Shown here piece by piece: positions 60,939 through 64,000 of a stretch of 64,000 bases of DNA (its first letter is position 1; each line of letters starts with the position of its first letter). The stretch comes from Streptomyces sp. col6 (lineage in GTDB: Bacteria; Actinomycetota; Actinomycetes; Streptomycetales; Streptomycetaceae). The stretch spans positions 954,254-1,018,253 of the forward strand of contig NZ_RDBL01000013.1 in assembly GCF_008042035.1 (NCBI RefSeq), written 5' to 3'. The notes beneath the pieces were generated by a model that had not been told where the DNA came from, did no database searches, and worked only from the letters and a program-made list of their open reading frames with translations. The translations under genes and the position numbers were made by a program.

Positions 60939-62033
60939 CTACCGCCCCACCACCGTCAGCGCCTGGAGCGCCAGGTCGAGGGCCTGGAGGAAGCGGTTGG
61001 TCGTCGTCCGGTCGCGTACCGCCAGCCGCAGCCAGCCGTCCCCGAGCCCGGGAAACGTATCGCCGCGCCGGGCCGCGAAGCCCAGCAGCCGCAGCCGCTC
61101 CCTTATCTCGGCGGCCCCGTCGAGGCGGATCAGCACGAACGGCCCCTCGGCCGGCTCCACCACCCGCACCTCGGTGAACTCGCGCAGCCCGGCGACCAGA
61201 TGGGCCCGGTCCACGACGATCCGGTCCGCCGCGTCGGCCGCCTCCGCCAGGGCCCTGGGCTCCACGCACGCCTCCGCCGCCGCCAGGGCGGGCGACGACA
61301 CCGGCCACAGCGGCTGCGCCTCCTCCAGGAGGCGGATCGTCTCCGGGGCGGCCGCCACGTAACCGATGCGCAGCCCGGCGAGCCCCCAGGTCTTGGTGAG
61401 GCTGCGCAGCACGACGAGCCCGGGGATGTCCGTACGCCCGCACAGGGCCTCGCGTTCGCCCGGGACCGCGTCCATGAACGCCTCGTCGACCACCAGGGTG
61501 CGCCCGGGACGGGCCAGCCGTTCGAGGACGGCGGCGGGATGGAGCACGGACGTCGGGTTGGTCGGATTGCCGACCACCACGAGATCCGCCTCGGCGGGCA
61601 CGTCGGCCGGGTCGAGCCGGAAGCCGTCCCCGGCCCGCAGCAGGACCCGCCCCACCTGGTGCCCGGCCGCGCGCAGCGCCGCCTCGGGCTCGGTGAACTG
61701 AGGGTGCACCACATACGGCCGCTCGGCCGGCAGCGCGCGGGCGATCAGGACGAACGCCTCGGCCGCACCGGCGGTCAACAGGACGCGTTCCGGCGGCAGT
61801 CCGTGCCGTTCGGCGACCGCCGCACGTGCCTCCCGCCCGTCGGGATACGCGGCGAGCGCACCCAGCGAGCCGGCTATCCGCTCCTTGAGCCAGGCCGGTG
61901 GGGTCCCGGCCCGTACGTTGACGGCGAGATCGGTCAGATCCCGGTCCCGTCCGCGTACTTCCGCGTCGCCGTGGTGACGCAGATCGTGCGTGCCCGAGCC
62001 TGTCGCGTCGGGACTCTCAGTGGGAGTGTGCAT
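60939..62033 (-). CDS. cobC: CobC-like PLP enzyme of cobalamin synthesis
   Basis: A 364-residue fold-type I PLP enzyme of the histidinol-phosphate aminotransferase group, as in the Rv2231c/CobC proteins thought to supply the aminopropanol arm of cobalamin (L-threonine-phosphate decarboxylase type). Features are LTAGAAEAFVLIARAL, NPTNPTSVLHP, LVVDEAFMD and the PLP lysine in LRSLTKTWGLAGLRIGY. ATG 62033 has no strong ribosome site. Its neighbours cobE/cbiG and cobB support the assignment against a histidine-pathway role. Confidence 0.83.
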   Translation of the reverse strand: MHTPTESPDATGSGTHDLRHHGDAEVRGRDRDLTDLAVNVRAGTPPAWLKERIAGSLGALAAYPDGREARAAVAERHGLPPERVLLTAGAAEAFVLIARALPAERPYVVHPQFTEPEAALRAAGHQVGRVLLRAGDGFRLDPADVPAEADLVVVGNPTNPTSVLHPAAVLERLARPGRTLVVDEAFMDAVPGEREALCGRTDIPGLVVLRSLTKTWGLAGLRIGYVAAAPETIRLLEEAQPLWPVSSPALAAAEACVEPRALAEAADAADRIVVDRAHLVAGLREFTEVRVVEPAEGPFVLIRLDGAAEIRERLRLLGFAARRGDTFPGLGDGWLRLAVRDRTTTNRFLQALDLALQALTVVGR

Positions 62034-62120
62034 GACCGCCGTGGTGGGGGTGTGGTGTGGGGGAGTGCGCCGTCGTCTGGGTGGACTCCGGCAGGATGAC
62101 TATGCGCCCCGCACCCGGTT

Positions 62121-62513
62121 TCACGCAACGGTCCCGACCGGCCGGCGCGCGACCGCGCAGGTGGCCATCGACGGGTGCCCGTCACGGGGCCGCGACTTCC
62201 TTTTGGATACGAGGAGTTGACCGCCCCCGGCGAGGGCGGCGGCCTCGGCCACCGAGGGGGTGCCGAGGGCGGCGAGCGCCGCGCCGGAGGGGTGCGGGAC
62301 GGCGACCCGGGCCAGCACCCCGGCCGGGTGCGCCCGCAGCGGCACGCCCAGCCGTGCGGCGGCGCCCACGATCCCCGGCTCACGGGCCTTCGCCTCGACG
62401 GTGGCCAACTCGGCGACCGCGCCCACCGGAAGTCCGGCCTCCCGCAGGACCTCCGCGACCAGCCCGGCCACCTCGTCCGCCGAGACGCCCCGGGAGGCGC
62501 CGACCCCGACCAC
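62121..62513 (-). CDS. cobE: CobE/CbiG C-terminal domain protein
   Basis: A 130-residue protein made of the CobE/CbiG C-terminal domain only, a part of corrin ring synthesis. It shows VVGVGASRGVSADEVAGLV, the region VEAKAREPGIVGAAARLG and GTPSVAEAAALAGGGQLLVSKRKS. GTG 62513 is the best fit to the domain; TTG 62555 is another option, seven bases from the divergent ZIP start. No good ribosome site is seen for either. The tail after KRKS is Arg/Pro-rich. Confidence 0.72.
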   Translation of the reverse strand: MVGVGASRGVSADEVAGLVAEVLREAGLPVGAVAELATVEAKAREPGIVGAAARLGVPLRAHPAGVLARVAVPHPSGAALAALGTPSVAEAAALAGGGQLLVSKRKSRPRDGHPSMATCAVARRPVGTVA

Positions 62514-62561
62514 GAGCGCGTCGAGATGCGCGGACCGGGGTGCATCGGCTAGCAAGAGGCC

Positions 62562-63284
62562 ATGGCGGTGTTCGTCGCGCTCGGCGCGTTCCTGATGACC
62601 CTGGCCGGCGGCTGGGTCGCCCAGCGCGTCAGCGACCGCCGCCACCTGGTCCTCGGTCTGGCCGGCGGGCTGATGCTCGGCGTGGTCGGCCTGGACCTGC
62701 TGCCCGAGGCGGTGGAGGCGGCGGGCGGCCTGGTCTTCGGCGTCCCGGCGGCCCTGCTGCTGTTCGTCGGCGGATTCCTCGTGGCCCACCTGGTGGAGCG
62801 GCTGCTCGCGGTGCGCCAGGCGGCACACGGGGCGGCCGAGGAACGCGTCCCGCAGGTCGGGCTGACGGCGGCGGCCGCGATGGTCGGCCACAGCCTGATG
62901 GACGGCGTCGCACTCGGCGCCGCGTTCCAGGTCGGCGGAGGGATGGGGGCGGCCGTCGCGCTCGCCGTGATCACGCACGACTTCGCGGACGGCTTCAACA
63001 CGTACACGATCACCAGCCTGTACGGGAACGCCCGCCGCAAGGCCCTGACGATGCTGTTCGCGGACGCGGCAGCACCCGTCGTCGGGGCGGCGACAACGCT
63101 GCTGTTCACCCTGCCGGAGGAACTCCTCGGCTGCTATCTCGGCTTCTTCGGCGGCGCGCTCCTCTACCTCGCCGCCGCCGAGATCCTGCCCGAGGCGCAC
63201 CACGACCATCCGGCTCTCTCCACCCTGCTGTGCACGGTGGCCGGAGCGGGCTTCATCTGGCTGGTGGTGGGCCTCGCGCAGTGA
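62562..63284 (+). CDS. ZIP-family metal transporter
   Basis: A 240-residue membrane protein with about eight helices. The metal-site helices are HSLMDGVALGAAF and THDFADGFNTYTI, and the last-helix motif is EILPEAHHDHP. ZIP proteins bring divalent cations into the cytoplasm. It lies among cobalamin genes, divergent from cobE, so cobalt is a possible cargo, though zinc is the usual one. ATG 62562 has no clear ribosome site and may be leaderless. Confidence 0.85.
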   Translation: MAVFVALGAFLMTLAGGWVAQRVSDRRHLVLGLAGGLMLGVVGLDLLPEAVEAAGGLVFGVPAALLLFVGGFLVAHLVERLLAVRQAAHGAAEERVPQVGLTAAAAMVGHSLMDGVALGAAFQVGGGMGAAVALAVITHDFADGFNTYTITSLYGNARRKALTMLFADAAAPVVGAATTLLFTLPEELLGCYLGFFGGALLYLAAAEILPEAHHDHPALSTLLCTVAGAGFIWLVVGLAQ

Positions 63285-63298
63285 CCCCGCCCCCGTGG

Positions 63299-64000
63299 TC
63301 ACCCCCGGCACCGTTCGACGAACCGCACGGCCGTGCCGGGCGAGGCGGCCCAGTGGGTGTGCAGATAACTCGCGTGTACGTTCCCCCGCACGAACCCCTC
63401 GACGCGCCGCTCGGGCAGGTGCATGCCCCAGGCGGGCTCGTCCCCCGCACCGGGCTCGATGACGGTCCGGTGGAACTCGTGCCCCCGCATCCGCGCCCCG
63501 GCGGGCGCCAGCACGTTGTCGGTGAGCGCCACGGCATCCCGGTACCCGAGCGTCAGCCGCTTGGTCATCCGCGCATCGGCGTCGAGCACCCCGCACATCG
63601 GCAGCCCGTCCAGCGACCGCGCCAGATACAACAACCCGGCACACTCGGCAGCCACCGGCGCCCCCGAGAGCGCCAACTCCGCCACGGCCTTCCGCAACGC
63701 CTCATTGGCCGACAACTCGGGCGCGTACACCTCGGGGAACCCACCCCCGATGACGACCCCCCGGGTCCCCAGCGGCAACGCCTCGTCCCGCAGCGGATCA
63801 AAGGTCACGACATCGGCCCCCGCAGCGGCGAGAAGCTCCGTGTTCTCGGCGTAGGAGAACGTAAAGGCAGCCCCACCAGCAACAGCAACAACAGGCTTGG
63901 CACCCGCAGCCACATCCAGCCGCGCCGCACCATCCAGCCCCTCCGGCGTTTGAGGCGCGGGGTCCGGGGCGGAGCCCCGGTTACGGGAAGGGGCGGGGAG
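63299..64000 (-). CDS. cobB: Cobyrinic acid a,c-diamide synthase, C-terminal part
   Basis: The glutaminase half of CobB, which amidates two carboxylates of the corrin ring. Class I glutaminase marks are VIGGGFPEVYAPELS, the nucleophile cysteine in VAAECAGLLYLARS and the C-terminal SYLHTHWAASP. The frame is open past 64000, so the N-terminal ATPase part lies outside the window. The linker before AAGAKPVVAVAGGAAFTFSY is read through a common genomic repeat (63931-63984). A GTG at 63913 could start a separate glutaminase protein if the repeat split the gene. Confidence 0.85.
   Translation of the reverse strand, partial: LPAPSRNRGSAPDPAPQTPEGLDGAARLDVAAGAKPVVAVAGGAAFTFSYAENTELLAAAGADVVTFDPLRDEALPLGTRGVVIGGGFPEVYAPELSANEALRKAVAELALSGAPVAAECAGLLYLARSLDGLPMCGVLDADARMTKRLTLGYRDAVALTDNVLAPAGARMRGHEFHRTVIEPGAGDEPAWGMHLPERRVEGFVRGNVHASYLHTHWAASPGTAVRFVERCRG
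63931..63984. repeat. Streptomycete dispersed palindromic repeat inside the cobB frame
   Basis: The stretch around CCTCCGGCGTTTGAGGCGCG and GGTCCGGGGCGGAGCCCCGG matches a short element I recall as very common between streptomycete genes. It contains a seven-base hairpin (63964-63970 with 63974-63980). Here it lies in an open frame, in the linker of CobB. Confidence 0.65.

Noticed and set aside
62034..62120. Cobalamin riboswitch near cobC
   Set aside because: I looked for the B12-box core in the gaps between the cob genes and found no matching conserved segments.

Overview
The window looks like a piece of a Streptomyces chromosome core. It is very GC-rich with strong third-position GC. It carries an actinobacterial SufR-led suf operon, ectoine and hydroxyectoine genes, a mycothiol-type isomerase domain, a wall protein with an LAETG sorting signal, and a carbohydrate ABC transporter without its own ATPase. 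No tRNA, rRNA, CRISPR array, insertion sequence or integrase was seen.

Layout. 0-3.7 kb: end of heme O synthase (ctaB), a small unknown, heme A synthase (ctaA) and a two-gene ABC exporter. 3.7-10.4 kb: the Fe-S assembly operon sufR-sufB-sufD-Rieske-sufC-sufS-sufU-sufT, nearly all with overlapping stops and starts, led by a CAAC-N6-GTTG operator. 10.4-22.8 kb: housekeeping and stress genes (a membrane protein with an apparent frameshift, an SMR pump with its TetR, an HxlR-peroxiredoxin fusion divergent from an MFS pump, convergent dapD and dapA, a PhoX-like exported protein, a double TerD protein).

22.8-40.1 kb: uronate and pectin use. It holds uronate dehydrogenase, 5-dehydro-4-deoxyglucarate dehydratase, an unrecognised partner protein, a GntR regulator with a sugar-acid dehydratase pair, a sugar ABC transporter with a Gfo/Idh oxidoreductase, a DUF6807 protein and a GH43 enzyme, then a rhamnogalacturonan acetylesterase and a pectate lyase. 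The 2,5-dioxovalerate dehydrogenase that would finish the pathway lies at 46.7 kb, divergent from an IclR regulator. Four sites of form GTTC-N8-G(A/G)AC sit before udh, kdgD, the ABC operon and this dehydrogenase, which suggests one regulon.

40.2-52.3 kb: two rearrangement scars flank an otherwise ordinary stretch (ECF sigma factor, penicillin-binding protein, two-component system, IclR/dehydrogenase, GNAT, DsbA-like protein, class V aminotransferase). At 40.26 kb a truncated secreted-protein gene meets a perfect 115-bp inverted copy of part of the sigma gene and a truncated probable anti-sigma gene. At 52.01 kb the C-terminal part of a LacI regulator is joined to the C-terminus of a GH53 galactanase, consistent with deletion of a galactan-use locus.

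52.3-64 kb: a VOC-maleylpyruvate isomerase fusion, ectABCD, a class V aminotransferase, an amidohydrolase, an LAETG-anchored surface protein, a cluster of 14-bp repeats, and cobalamin genes (cobC, cobE/cbiG C-domain, cobB) with a ZIP metal transporter among them. A common streptomycete palindromic repeat appears to lie in frame in cobB at the window edge.
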